Source of the DNA: Alectoria sarmentosa
Lineage: Eukaryota; Ascomycota; Lecanoromycetes; Lecanorales; Parmeliaceae
Length of the DNA: 64,000 bases
Assembly (NCBI GenBank): GCA_009733775.1
Contig: WOGZ01000034.1
Span: 62,001 to 126,000 of the forward strand
Direction of reading: 5' to 3'
The stretch's first letter is position 1. Each line of letters begins with the position of its first letter. Of this stretch, positions 22,131 to 35,157 are shown one piece after another. The notes under the pieces were generated by a model. The model saw nothing but the letters and a program-made list of their open reading frames with translations, searched no databases and was not told where the DNA came from. Both the position numbers and the translations under genes were made by a program.

Positions 22131-25100
22131 GGGAGGAGGAAGTAGAAAAGTCGATAAGAACGTCGAAAGACACGAGCGTGTTCCGAGCAGTCAAGAATGG
22201 TGGATGTGTTAGGTCCAGAGAAATAATGAGTCAGGAGGCAAATGTCGTTCCTGAGGCGCAAAGATGTATGTCCAAACTTTGGAGTTCCCCAAGTTCAGTC
22301 CAGCGATGATATGCAAAGCAGATCTCCTTCTAGGTACGTCAATCTCGAGAACATGGACGACGAAGGGTAGATATTAGACAGAATCCGCAACTGACTAGGA
22401 CGTAGTGTTGGATCCAGGCTCCAGGACACCTTACCTAAACTCCTCAGACCAGGCAAATGTTTGTGATGACTGAATGACAGAGAACAGGTGATCCCGTTCT
22501 TGCAGAATTCAAAGCCACCGGATATACAATTTTCCAATCGCAAGAAACCGTCGAAACACTATGACAGCGAAGTCAAGTGCTGTAGTATGAACCTCGCGAA
22601 CAGAGCTGTCGCGAGGAAGAAGCAATTCGTGATGTAGCGTAGTACTGATTTAACATACTCCACTATCACCTCGATCTGGTTCTGGGACGGTTGCGATGGA
22701 CTTTGTGATACCGGTGGCCTTGGGCGAGTTACTGGCTGAGATGTACATTTTGACTGCTGCTGAGCTGAACCGACACAGGGCGAAAGCGTTGGCTTTGCCC
22801 AAGCTGCGTTTGCTTGGACTGTTGGCAGGTATCTCGAGATACTCGAATTGGTTATTCTTATTGAGTCAAAGATGTAGTATTTTGAAGATATTGGTGGTAA
22901 AGTGGGCTGGTGAAGCTGGAGGCGTGTGGTGGTGGCCGGTTGCAGAGTGGCGGGAATAAGCAGGGAAATAAGTGAGACGATCGAAGGCAAATAGGTGGCA
23001 ATTCAGGAAATAGCAGGAGTGACTGTTCAACAAGGTACTAATTCTTTCGTGGATAATGGTAATCTGTTAGCTATGAGTCTTGCCTTTGCCGTTCGCGGCC
23101 TGTGTGTTGTTGAAGACTCTCATGGTTACTCACAGGCTTGAGGCAGCTTGCTTCGGGCGCAAGCTTTCCCACTTCAAATCACAAACGCCAAAAGAAAGGT
23201 GGTAATAATACAGGATTTTAGGAGTGGAGAGGTGGACCAAAAGAACATTGAAGATAGCTGCAGGCTGTTTCTTTCGAAAGTTGCTGTGCTAAACACGGTG
23301 TTGCCAGTTCATTCTTGTGGGGGGGAGAAAGGCAGCGGACAGCTCCGGTTTTGCTCAGGGGAGACGCCGAGCACCCTTGAGTCAGAGGGGGCCAGCATCC
23401 TGTTGGCCACCTGTCCGTCATCTCAGCGCCAATTTATTTATCCTTTCCCCTCTACCTATATTAATATGCGCATTTCGAGCATCTTGCGCTTCCAATACGA
23501 TTTACAGGCTACAGTTACACGTACAAAGCGTAGTGATTGATTCCGAGTGTTGAAAGATTTGAAGATTCGGATTCCTGAACAACTTGCTTTGAGAGAGGGG
23601 TTACAAGTCATTTAATTTTTCCCGGTTTATGCATGTTATGTTGCTGTACCGTAATGTTCATAAAATCAACCAATCATCGCGGTTCCAAACAGGCTGAGTA
23701 GCTCCACACAAGCAGGCTAGTGGTATAATATACCGCATAATTTTTAGATTTTTCAAAATGAAAATTTCTTTCGCAGGCATCTGCAACTGCTCAATCCCAA
23801 GTCTGCGACTCAAGCTCTAAATTCAAATCCATGAGCGAACGCCGTTTGGGGTTGGCTTTGCGACAATCATGCAGTATGAATAGATTCAGCTCCACATCGT
23901 TATCCTGCAAGAATATTGCCCCGCACGAATGCACGGAAATCCTCACTGGCGCACTCGGGTGACCTGTCAATGATTGGGCCGACTTGCTTAGCGACAATGA
24001 CTCAAAGGCAACAGCAGCCACTACTCACCAAGCACGTCGCCGAGAATCGCCGGAAAATCTCACAACCATCATCATATGACAGACAGCCTCGTCGCACCCT
24101 AAAGAAAGATCCTACTAGGCTGCCGATGATGCGCCGCAGTAGAGGTTTCATGCTTATTCCCTTGACGCTCAGGGAGGCTGAGCTGTAGGCAGGCAACGAC
24201 TCGCCACTGCTCAGGTTCACGTTAGGTAATCTTCACCACATTCAGGGGCGCCCGTTTAGCGGACTGCACTCTAGATGAGCTACGAAGGGTCAATCACGAT
24301 GGGATGAACTTGTTTGGGTACAGGGAGAGTGTCTGCCTATTCCATGTCTGCCTCGTGTCCCGGCAATGTGGTACCTTTTGACAGGAAGTACGACAAGAAA
24401 CGTACGGTCTGTGAGCTCTAGGCAAGCACCGCTGGTCATTGTTTCAGCATATTCGAGGGCGCAACCAGTCGCCTGTGCTGTAAATGAGCTGATAGCAACG
24501 CCAACAGCCTGCGCTGTAGAGTTTAGCGAAAATGTGTGCCCTTGCGAGCTCGACACCTGAGTTCCCATACCCTACATGACTTTCAGTGGATGCCTGAGTT
24601 GGCGAATCCTGTGGCATATTCAACGACAACTTTCCCCGAATTGAGATATTCCTGCAGCATGGATCTGACGTCCCCGTTGCTACCTCCCCCATATCCTTGT
24701 TAATTTTAGCGGATCGTCGAAAGGGAGAAGCATGTGGACAGGTCCGTGGAGACTGGTGCTATGATACAACAAGGTACCAACAAGGTCTATGAAATGGGAC
24801 AACGCGTCAGGCAAGGTGCCAGCAAAAAGGAGAATCGAAGTGGTAGATATCCTCAGTAGATCGACGTGAACATCAATAAGGACATTTCTACATTTTTAAA
24901 GTCTCTTCCTATTTCCAAAGTTGTCACGGAAAATATTTTTTGGGTTGGTAGCCAAAAGCGATGTCAAAGAAAAGAATTTCCGGGTTTAAGTTTGGCACTC
25001 TTTTTGACAGATTGCCTGGTCTTCTGGTGAAGATCAAGGCGAACCGCCGAAGATCTGATGGTACAGACTTCGATCCCATTACACCAAGTCGGGGACGACC

Positions 25101-26093
25101 GGCAGGACAAGGGACTGACGAAGACCAGCGCGACGTATGAGGGAACCCGCCACCGCCACCACATCTACTAACGAAGCTCCAGGTCCATGGGACGTTTCAT
25201 TAATGGTCATTATTTCTGAATTCAGGCAAGACATTGAGGAATCTGCCTGAAGAGTTGCAACTCTTGGTAGGCACGGTATTGCGTGTGAAAGCTGCAGTGG
25301 CATTCTGAAACACTTTTGGGTAACGGAGGACATCAGACCCAAGTCCTGGATGACTTCCATCCAAATCGGGTGCCCTGCTCCTGGCTCACAAGCCATGGCG
25401 CCCTCGGAAAGAAGAACAGAAATACTCTATAGCACACCTATGTCCAGAATGCCATTTAATGACCGTTTCGTTCTCCTCGTTAATCTTTCCAGTATTGTAG
25501 ACGACTGCGTGAGTGGTGAGGATATTTCGAAGAACATCATTGCATACCTGAGCCATAGTACAGTTGAACAATCTGACAGCCTAGACAAGCATCAAACCCA
25601 ACAAATGCAACGACAGAAGGGAACAATGCTTACGTCTCGCGACCTTACTCGTAGAAGGGTGCTGAGTATATCATACACCAGCAGGCTGGTGGTCAATATA
25701 ATTCGCAGTTTTGGCCGCCGATCCCGAAGAATACTTAACTTATCCTTGTCCAGTTGCAAGTTACGAAAGACCATTTGGTATGAAACTTATTCTTCTTATC
25801 ATCTGCTTCAACTTTGTAGCTGGAGAATTGTCTATTAGGGCGCTCCTTGTCGAGATATACCCGGTATTCGTGGTGGGTTCAAACTGCCACCCATTTTGAC
25901 CTTCAGCCTGCCAGTCGACCGAGATCGGCCTCGGGAAATCTTGCTTTGCTTTGTCTCGTGATATTCTCTGTCGCCAGTGATGTCTGATAATCGAAGCACC
26001 AAAACACCAAACAAAACCTCAAGTCCGGAAAAGGGTAGGCCCGAGCGAGGTTACCCCTCCGTTCCTTCCCTTTTTCTATCATTCTGAGCCAAA
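22131..26093. other. Long gene-poor region
   Basis: About 4 kb without a supported gene. The left part is the probable cyclin leader, with a CT-rich 143-codon minus ORF at 22990-22559. Further right, minus frames at 24692-24444, 24568-24290, 25396-25079 and 25571-25386 give partly protein-like stretches in shifting frames (for example VAISSFTAQATGCALEYAET). A decayed gene is possible, but I recognise no family. Bases 23680-23780 are AT-rich. The last 200 bases hold the FUM1 promoter. Confidence 0.35.
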
Positions 26094-27805
26094 ATGCTCT
26101 CGCACTCCCTCTTCTCCGCAACACAAGCGCTGCGATCGCTGCGAGGACCAGCTCTGAAACACTTACCTTGGCCGACCCCGCTCATAACAAGCAATCAATC
26201 TTTCTCCCAGCATCTCAGCATGGTACGCAACTCCTTCCATCAGGCAATATCCCATCTTTGCTGCCGTCATCAAGAAAAGAGCGCTAACACGTTTTGGATA
26301 CAGTCTACGAGAACAGAAACCGATGCCTTCGGCGAAGTACAAGTTGAATCCGACAAGTACTGGGGGGCGCAGACGGAGCGCTCGCTGGAGAATTTCAGGA
26401 TCAATCAGCCTCAAGACAGAATGCCCCCACCAGTCGTCAGAGCATTCGGCATACTAAAAGGAGCAGCAGCGACAGTGAACATAAATTTTGGGCTCGGTAA
26501 TTCCGTTGTCGATCTCAAGAAAGACTATAGCTGAGCGCTGTCAAAGATCCAAAGCTTGGGAAGGCCATCCAGCAAGCGGCCGAAGAGGTTGCTTCCCTGA
26601 AGCTCATTGATCATTTCCCCCTCGTGGTATGGCAGACTGGCTCAGGGACACAATCGAATATGAATGCCAACGAGGTCATCTCGAATCGTGCCATTGAGAT
26701 ACTAGGAGGCAAAATGGGCTCGAAGAAACCCGTACACCCCAACGACCACGTGAACATGTCCGCATCCTCCAATGATAGCTTCCCCACCGTCATGCACGTA
26801 GCTGCCGTCCTTGAGATCACCGAATCCCTCATACCCTCAATGGAAAGCCTACGAGCCGCGCTACAAGCTAAGAGTAAAGAGTTTGAGCACATTATCAAGA
26901 TAGGACGCACACATCTACAAGACGCTACACCCTTAACCCTAGGCCAAGAATTCTCGGGCTACGTCGCGCAATTAGAACGAGGCATTGAGCGCGTCCAAGA
27001 CACGCTGCCTCATCTTCGGCTGCTTGCCCAAGGAGGGACAGCAGTTGGCACAGGTATAAACACATTCGAGGGTTTCGCCGAAGCAATAGCAGAAGAAATC
27101 AGCAGAATGACAAAAGCCGAATTCAAGACTGCACCAAACAAATTTGAGGCTTTGGCTACACATGATGCGATTGTTGAAGCCTCAGGAGCTCTGAATACCG
27201 TCGCGACTTCACTATTCAAGATTGCGCAAGACATCCGCTACCTAGGTTCTGGCCCCCGTTGCGGACTGGGAGAGTTGAAGCTTCCAGAAAACGAGCCTGG
27301 TTCATCCATCATGCCTGGAAAGGTTAATCCTACGCAGTGCGAGGCATTGACTATGGTATGCGCTCAAGTGATTGGGAATCATACAACCGTAACTATTGGT
27401 GGAATGAATGGCCAATTTGAGCTTAATGTCTTCAAGCCTGTCTTGATCAGAAATTTGCTCCACAGCATTAGGATCCTTAGCGATGGCATGAAAAGTTTCG
27501 AGAAGAATCTGGTCGTGGGTCTAGAAGCTGATGAGGATAGGATCAGTACGCTCTTGCACCAAAGGTGATTCTGAGTCATCCATTTGCAGTGACTCCTTTG
27601 CTGACGATGATGATGCAGCCTGATGCTTGTCACGTGCTTGAACCCGGTGATTGGTTACGATGCAGCCTCAAAGGTTGCAAAGAATGCCCATAAGAAGGGT
27701 TTGACGTTGAAGGAGAGTGCCTTGGAGCTGAAGGCATTGAGCGAGGAGGACTTTGACAAATATGTGCGGCCAGAGCTGATGCTGAGCCCGAAGCACAAGG
27801 ACTGA
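26094..27805 (+). CDS. FUM1: Fumarate hydratase (class II fumarase)
   Basis: Fumarase interconverts fumarate and L-malate in the mitochondrial TCA cycle and, as a cytosolic form, acts in the DNA damage response. Four exons (26094-26222, 26304-26496, 26547-27564, 27619-27805) join to 508 residues. The first ~42 residues are basic and lack acids, a mitochondrial presequence. The mature part opens with TETDAFGEVQV. Class II signatures follow: QTGSGTQSNMNANEV, SSNDSFPTVMH, GRTHLQDATPLTLGQE and GSSIMPGKVNPTQCEA. The 50-bp intron 2 was placed so the frame reads FGL-DPKLGKAIQQ; an acceptor at 26530 would add extra residues. Met43 lies exactly at the exon 1 end and could start a cytosolic form. The gene is tandem with SMC5, 436 bp apart. 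Confidence 0.96.
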
Positions 27806-28241
27806 GGTAGCTGGTCTTACTTGAAGACACTGCTTCAATTATGCTTGAGACTTTTACACAGCGGATTCGCGGCTTCCTGTGATACCAGGATGTAGAAGTA
27901 CTCTCTGTAAATACCTTCTTTGGACTTCCTTCTGAAGGCTTCTTATTTTCACGTCGATTTTGGGCAATAAGTCGGAAGCATTCGTCGTTGATATTGATGA
28001 CTGCATCGAGAAGAGCGTTCCCGCTGATGCTGTCCCGTCGATGTCTTGTAAGTCCCCAGCATCGAGACACTGCAAGACCATGAGTGAAGGCAGATTAGAC
28101 AGTGACAAATTGAAAAGTGAATGTTCCTCGTTCGTTGATTTGGCGCTAGAGCAAATCGCGCTAGGTTAGCAGGCGCGTCGCCCAGAATACATGTCTCCAA
28201 AATACAACTTCTTTTGAAGCTCCTCGGTCCAGTCAAACAGC
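27806..28241. other. FUM1-SMC5 intergenic region
   Basis: Holds the FUM1 3' end and the SMC5 promoter. Overlapping frames on both strands here are short and have no domain. Confidence 0.45.
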
Positions 28242-31200
28242 ATGCCTACCGCGATCACGCCTCGCAAGCCGTCGCGAGATGATGTCGAAGCTCACAAGGA
28301 AGGTAGCGCCTCTCCAGACCTCATCCCTTCCTCACAACCTGAACTACCCAGCCGTAAGAGAACCCGCCCCACCAACGGCAACGCGTCTTCTTCGCTGAGC
28401 GGTACTCCTCTCACTAATGGCTACCATTCTCAGTCAAGCGTGTTGCAAAGAGAGACGTTGCAAGCGCGAGATTCGCGGAAGACGTATCAGCCTGGATCCA
28501 TTGTACGAGTCGAGCTCAAGAACTTCGTGACCTACACTGCCGTAGAGTTCTTCCCCGGACCGAGTCTGAACATGGTCATTGGGCCTAATGGTACGGGAAA
28601 GAGTACGCTAGTCTGCGCGATATGTCTGGGGTTGGGATGGGGACCTCAAGTGAGTCTGCAGGAGGAGATAGTCTGATAGAAGGAGGCTGACGAGCTGTAG
28701 CACCTTGGTCGAGCCAAAGAGGTGTCCGAATACGTTAAACACGGATGTCAAGAAGCTATGATTGAGATCGAGCTGGCAAGGGATGGGAAGCGGTTCAAGA
28801 ATAACATTGTTATACGTTGTACGATCAAGCGCGACGGCAACAAGACTGTCTTCTCCATCAACGGCAGACCACAAGGCAAGAAAGCGGTCATCGAGCTCTG
28901 CAGGTCCCTTTCTATTCAAATCGACAACCTCTGTCAATTCTTGCCGCAAGACAAAGTGGTCGAATTTGCAGCTATGACACCAGTCGAGCTGCTACGATCG
29001 AGTCAAAGAGCTGTCGCGTCGCAGGAAATGATCGATATGCATGAGAATCTGAAAGACCTCCGACGCAAGCAGAAAGATATTCAGGCCAAGAACATTGCCG
29101 ATCAAGAGCAACTCGCCAATCTTGAAAGCCGGCAGCGTTTACAGGAGGCTGACGTCGAGCGCATGCGAGAGCGTGAGCAGATAGAAACTCATGTCAAAAT
29201 GCTGGAATCTGCTAGGCCGTTTGCTGCATATCGGAGCGCTAGGTCTGCCCATGGGGAAGCCAAAGAAAACAGAAAGGCAGCGCAGACTGAGCTTACAAGG
29301 CTTGAAAAAGAGGTCGAGCCATCACTGCGAGCTGTCAATGCAAAAGAACAGTGCAAAGCCCAAATTGCGGCTGTCGTGACGGAGCGCAAGACCGTCATCA
29401 GCAAACATGAGCGACATGCCGACAGCATTGATAAGAAGTTCAAGGATCTACAAGACAAACACAACGAGCTCGTAGCCGCTGACTCGGCCGAGAAGAGCGG
29501 CGGCAAGAAACACAGACTGGAAATTGCTAGGCTTGAGGGGATAATCAGCCAGCTGAAGAGACAATTGGAGGTGGAACCTTCAGAACTAGACGTTCAAGCG
29601 TACAATAAACGCATACGCGAAAAACGCGATGCTGTGGACGACAGCACGACCAAGATTGGAGATCTAAAAAAACATCAAGAGGAGCTGAGACGGCGCGGCG
29701 TAGACAAGAATTATCGAATCAAGCAAGCCCAAGATGATCTGGCCCAGTTGGATTCTCAGGCTGGAAAGCAGAAGTCCAAGCTCCAAGGTGCATCTCGTGA
29801 CACATTCAAGTTATGGGAATGGGTACAACAGAATCGGAATCAATTCGAAAAGCCTGTCTTTGGACCGCCAATAGTGGAGTGCACAATAAAGGAACCCAAA
29901 TACGTGGACCACATAGAATCCTTGTTCCAGAAGAGTGTAATGATTTCTTTCACTGTGCAGACTAAGGGCGATTTCAAGAGACTATCAGACCAAGCACACG
30001 CCCGCATGCATCTTTCCGAGATTAACATCAGAACTGTGCCAGTCGGACTCGATCCCTTCCGTCCACCGGTCAGTGCAGAGCAGATGCAGCAATTCGGATT
30101 CGAAGGGTGGGCGCTGGACTTCCTTAACGGCCCTGAACCTGTACTGGCCATGCTTTGCGCGGAGGTGCACATCCACGAAGCTGGTATCGCCCTGCGAGAC
30201 ACCACGCCTCAGCAATTTGAGTTGTTACAGAATAGTCCAATACAATCCTGGGTGACCAGCAAGTCGACTTACAGGATCAATCGTCGCCGCGAGTACGGGC
30301 CTGGCGCGAAGTTCACGCTAGTTAAAGATATCAGAAGAGCCAGTGTGTGGACAGACCAACCAGTAGACCTGACAGCGAAACGAGAATTGCAAGAGAACAT
30401 TCAAGGCTGGACCGAAGAAGTGGCATCGCTACAGGCGGAATCTGATGGAGATCAAAAGAAGATCCTAGCATATCGAAACGCAATAAACGTGAATAGCGAA
30501 GAAGGGGTATGATTGTTTCCAGACCCAGAAGCGAGGAATTACATCGCTGACCATTTTCAGAAAGCTATCTCGGCTGAGAAAGAGGCCAAGCAGAAAGCTT
30601 TGGGGGAGTTTAAGGCCCTTCCAACGAAACTCGGTATGTCATCCTAATCATCGGCGCCTCTACTCCTCTAACCTCCGCTAGCTGCCCAAGAGGCGAAATT
30701 GGCCACGGCGCGAAATGCTATGGGTGGTATCAAAGGGCGATTGAGAGAAATCATGGAAGAGCAAGAGACTATTGCATTGGAGAGAGGCCAGATTGCGTTA
30801 GATTATGCAGTGAGTCTCCTAAAGTGCTCGTATTTGCACATCTTTGACGAAATGTAAAGGACGCTGTCGAAGCAATCAGAGTCGCCCACAACAGTCTGCA
30901 CGAAGCCGAGATTATGCTCGTAGAAGCGACTTCCGACTTCGAAACCCTAAGAGAGCGAAACAGCTCTGTGGAAGAGCTTCTCGAAGACCAACGGCGCCAA
31001 GTCGACGCACTTGTCAAAGAGACCGAAGCTTTGCAAAAGACAGCAAAGGCTCTCCTCGATAAATGCACCCAGCTCCTGGCTCGTGTCGAAGACGGACTCA
31101 GAACTTTCCTTATTGCGCTACCAGCGAACCAGACGTCCGAGCAGCTTGAGGGCGAAATCGAGAGTGAGAAGGCAAGGTTGGAGCTTATGCACGAGGGTAA

Positions 31201-32001
31201 TGGGGGCGTGATCAAGGAGTATGAACAGAGGAAAAAGAAGATAGAGGCTTTGACTGCTAGGCTTGAGGAGATCAAGAACGCCCTTTCCGAATTCGACGAC
31301 AAGATCAAAGAGCTTCGGGATCAGTGGGAGCCTGAGCTCGACTCCCTTGTTGGCAAGATCAGTAATTCTTTCTCCCTTAACATGGAGCAGATCAGTTGCG
31401 CTGGTGAGGTCGGCATTTACAAGGACGAAGACTTTGACCAGTGGGCTATACAGATTCGCGTCAAGTTCAGGTATGTCCTTCTCCGTTGCTCCTGAAGCAG
31501 AATTGCCAACTGACTCCCGTCATCAGAGAATCTGAACCCCTAACAACTCTCGACTCGCACCGCCAATCTGGAGGTGAACGCGCCGTCAGCACAATCTTCT
31601 ACCTCATGTCTCTGCAATCCCTAACCCGCTCTCCCTTCCGCGTCGTCGACGAAATCAATCAAGGCATGGATCCTCGCAACGAACGTCTTGTTCACAAGCG
31701 TATGGTTGGCATTGCATGTGGCATTCGTGATGGTGCAGCTCAGCAACCACAGTCTCTCGGAAATGGTCACGAGGAAGAAGACGGGGAGGGTGGGTTGGCA
31801 GGCCAAGGCAGGGGAGGCTCCCAATACTTCCTCATCACCCCTAAACTCCTACACAACCTAACCTACGAACGCGGCATGCGCGTTCTCTGCATCGCGTCTG
31901 GCGAGTATATGCCCGCCGATCGCACAAGGGTGGATTTTAACGGGTGCGTGGATCTGATGAGAGGCTTGAAGGCGGGTGCTATGGCTGCTGCCGCTGGATG
32001 A
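28242..32001 (+). CDS. SMC5: Structural maintenance of chromosomes protein 5
   Basis: Smc5 pairs with Smc6 in the nuclear complex that handles recombination intermediates and blocked replication forks. Six exons (28242-28649, 28701-30506, 30561-30633, 30682-30809, 30860-31470, 31527-32001) join in frame to 1166 residues, the usual length. The Walker A motif GPNGTGKST is at residues 114-122, after a Ser/Pro-rich lead. Two long coiled coils flank a hinge at about residue 520-680 (around VFGPPIVECTIKEP). The C-terminal half-ATPase has the ABC signature SGGERAVSTIFYLM and Walker B VVDEINQGMDPRNER. The order LCQFLPQDKVVEFA after the ATP head is typical of Smc5. It has clean splice sites and no frame breaks over 3.7 kb, which argues the assembly is accurate here. 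It is convergent with the catalase-like gene. Confidence 0.97.
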
Positions 32002-32598
32002 GCGGATGTTGTTAACCTGGCTGCTTGGCTGGGCGACGTGGATTGGATTAGACGACGTGTTGCGGTGGTCCCAGATGGGATGATCAACGTATTTCAGGCG
32101 AGTTGTCAATAAGCGTGGCAGTCGAAGGGGTACATGTCCTCAACATGTCGACGAGATTAGCGTTCAATATGAGTTCTTTCGCTCTTCAACGTTCAATGCG
32201 AATTGATGGGTATGATACCCTACTTTGACGCAGGAACAGTCAAATACGAAGCAATTGTAGGCATAGAAGACTATGTATGTTTCTGGGTTTGAAGCCTAGG
32301 TCCGACGCAAAAGGGGTCAAATTTGATGCAACTTTATACAAGGAGGGTATTTTCGATGGTGAGAGTGCCTTAGTTCGACGTGAAAACCATCGAGTTGGAA
32401 GCGATATCAAGCGTGGATGATGTCTTGTCGGACGTTACTTACCTGCCTTGAGAAGCAGGGTTATTGATTTCTCTTTTGGAAACATGAATGTAAGTTGACC
32501 TCATGCAATTGCCTGTTGGTATGAATGCACAGCAGCTCTGGATTTAGTTGTGGAGCGTTGCTTTGGAAGGAAAATTTCGAACAATATGAATACAATTC
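32002..32598. other. Convergent intergenic region
   Basis: 3' flanks of SMC5 and the catalase-like gene. It contains two loosely related stretches around 32215 and 32300 (each with a TTTGACGC-like or TCCGACGC-like core). No gene. Confidence 0.4.
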
Positions 32599-33787
32599 TT
32601 AAGGCAATTCATCAATACTCTGGATATCCGATGATTTCTTCGCATTCAACTCATCCCTCCTCTTCTGACTCCTCCCATACACCACCTTTCTCAACCGATT
32701 GATACTCCCCAACGGCCTATGCGCCGCTAATCCCTTCCACGGATCCAGCACCATGTGGTCTTCCCAGAATACTCTCCTTTCCTGCGAGAAGCTGTCCTGG
32801 ACTGGAAATTCCACAGTTCCAATCATCTGGTATGGAGCCGTCGCTTCGTCCCATACTATGCTTGCATCCTCAGTCGGATGATGCGCAGGCGAGGTGCCGA
32901 GCTGGATCTTGATCTCGTACTTCGCCGGCGCACCCTTGAAGTAATCAAACAGCCAATCCGAAATCTGCGAGTAAGACCCAGAGCTTGACACAGCCTCCCC
33001 ACTCTTCTCCTTCATTTCAGGCAGCACAGGGAACATCGCCACATGCCCGTAGTACTCCCCGAATCTAAACGCAGACTGCGTGTACATAGAGTGACTTATC
33101 ATATTTGTGTTCGGCAGCATACCCGGTGCATGTTGTTTGATCGCATCCGTCCGTAACTTCAACGCCAACGCCAAGCCATTCGGACTGTCAAAGTATTTCT
33201 CCCTCAGTTGCATGATCTCGAGACAGGTGTCGATATCCGTCAATTCGATCATGGGGGCGTTGTTGAAGAAGAAGTCTTGGGTTGAGAGATTCTCGTTGCC
33301 AGGGGTTTCGAGTCTTTCTCCGTGGACGTTAAAGATTTTGATGGACATGCCGCGGGGGCCTGGCTCGGAGTCTGGTTGGAGGAAGATGGGCTCGTTGGCG
33401 TAGCGGGAAGCGATAGCGTAGGTGCCGGCGTGCGCGAAGAGGCCTTGGGAGAGGTGGGGAGGTAGGTCGGGGATGGTCAGGGTACCTTTGACAAGTCCCT
33501 GCGTCTTAACGTGCGTAGCTCTGAAGGCATGGCGGTGCTGGTTGCTGTGCTTAGTGCCGACGTGGGGTCTCGTCGTTGAAGCAGGGCACGCTTACCTTGT
33601 CGAAATTGTGCTTTTGCATCTTGTTCATGGTATCTGCAATTTGATGGGCTTTGGCATCATCATCCGGCTCGATCCTCTCCACGCCAGGGGCATCCCAGTG
33701 AAGATATGCATCGTTCGGAGGAGCGGTGGAAAGGGCGCGTTTGGCGGTATTGTAGTCCTGGGTTAGGGTGTCTTTGACGACGTCCAT
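32599..33787 (-). CDS. Catalase-like (SrpA-subgroup) haem protein
   Basis: Two exons (33787-33596, 33549-32599) give 380 residues, shorter than full catalases and like the catalase-related or SrpA-like group. The exon junction reads NFDK-HSNQHRHAFRATH. The acceptor at 33550 is used because the later CACAG acceptor would break the frame. The distal haem pocket is visible as FRATHVKTQGLVKGTL, with the family's R-x-x-H-x(4)-G pattern. Further blocks are ASRYANEPIFLQPDS, PRGMSIKIFNVHGERL and AAHRPLGSINRLRKVVYG. The proximal side has R-x3-Y but not the standard R-x-F-x-Y-x-D motif of true catalases, so the activity may be peroxidase-like rather than catalase. No signal peptide and no C-terminal SKL were seen. 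A cytosolic location is inferred. Confidence 0.88.
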
Positions 33788-35138
33788 TGAGTAAGAAAGA
33801 TTGGTTCCGGGCTGTGGTAGCTATACTGATCCCAGAGTCCAAGAGGGGCCATCTTTGAATGCTTGCCGGTTGATATGGATTTGGTTCCGTCATTTATTCA
33901 TTGCGTCATTGTTGATCTCTTCCGAAGCCAAAGGGAGCTCCTCTTCATCTTCGTCTTCATTCACATCCACATCCACATCCACACTTCTCAGCTATCATCA
34001 TAGACATGCGATCTGCTGCCATTGGTTATACAATTCGTTGTGGATAATAGAGCGGTGCTAATAATCGAGACCAAAAAGACGGATACACTAACGAAACGAG
34101 CCGGTCGCTGGCTCGACCTACACCAAATTCTGCGCATGATAACCCTACAATCAAGAATCTTGAATGTCCCTACTAAATCTTTCTACTTCATCATGATAGC
34201 ATGCCACTGCTCTGGCAGCTGAATAGTTGCTCAATAACATCGTTTGGAACAGTTCCATTGAATGCCAAGTATCTCTTCCCCTCTTTTTTCCCAACGACAA
34301 GTTGTAGACAGATGCTATTCAATCACGGTCCACCAGCAACTAAATCGCTTTTTTACAGTGGGGATTAGATGTGATCTTCAAAACCGTGCCTTTCCTAGCG
34401 CTGCTATGCACCATCCTAGTCTTACAATCAAATTGTTACACTCCTACATAGTACCTAGTATGGCATGGTGCTCTCGAATCTCAAAAATCCATCTTTTTAC
34501 CACAAAAGCATCCATGCTTGCCTAGACTCTCTAAAGCACATTCGCCAGAAACCCGAGCGTCATAATAGCCTGATGCAAAGAAGGACAAGAGAGAGGTAAC
34601 AAACAGGTAGTAAGAGTGAATGATGAAACGAAGGTGCTTCGTGAGTTTCAGGTCTTTGCTGTTCATGAGTTTTAAGGCGAACGACATAGTGAGCGCCTGA
34701 GAGAAGATCATAGCCAGGTGACGTTAGATATTGTAGGTAATGGTGCGCTCGGTCTTCATTGATCGACTCTGCAAATCGGCATGACAATATGTCTTTCCAA
34801 GCTAACTTTTGTCTTCGTTCTGCCATGAAATCGTCCTCCATGTGACCTCCTCAACCCTCTAACCTAACGCCAAGCCTCTTACCACGGGCGTTTGTCATTG
34901 ACCTTATCCACGTGACCATCTGCAGCATTTCAACATCGCAATCCAAAGCTGTGAGCCTAAAGGATCTTGGTAGAGAACAAATAACGTTCAGAACCAATTT
35001 AAACCCTTGAAAGCAGGGAGCGTCCGAGATGACCATGAGAATTCTTGCGTCAATCAAAATGGTGAAGCCATGGGACTGATTTCGAACCATGAATAAAAGA
35101 CAGATTGACGGACCTCTGGACCCCCGATAGCTTAGGGG

Positions 35139-35157
35139 TTGTGCTTTGACAGCACAA
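35139..35157 (+). other. Perfect 7-bp hairpin in a tRNA-like context
   Basis: TTGTGCT and AGCACAA pair around a TTGAC loop. They are preceded by GATAGCTTAGGGG, which resembles a tRNA D-arm or A box. No T arm or acceptor match follows, so this is not a working tRNA. Confidence 0.3.

Noticed and set aside
25350..25838. 162-residue plus-strand frame
   Set aside because: No domain, Ser/Arg-rich, and the opposite strand carries comparable frames.
29189..31308. Long minus-strand frames opposite SMC5
   Set aside because: Shadows of the strongly supported SMC5 coding exons, rich in Ser/Leu as expected for antisense of coiled coil.
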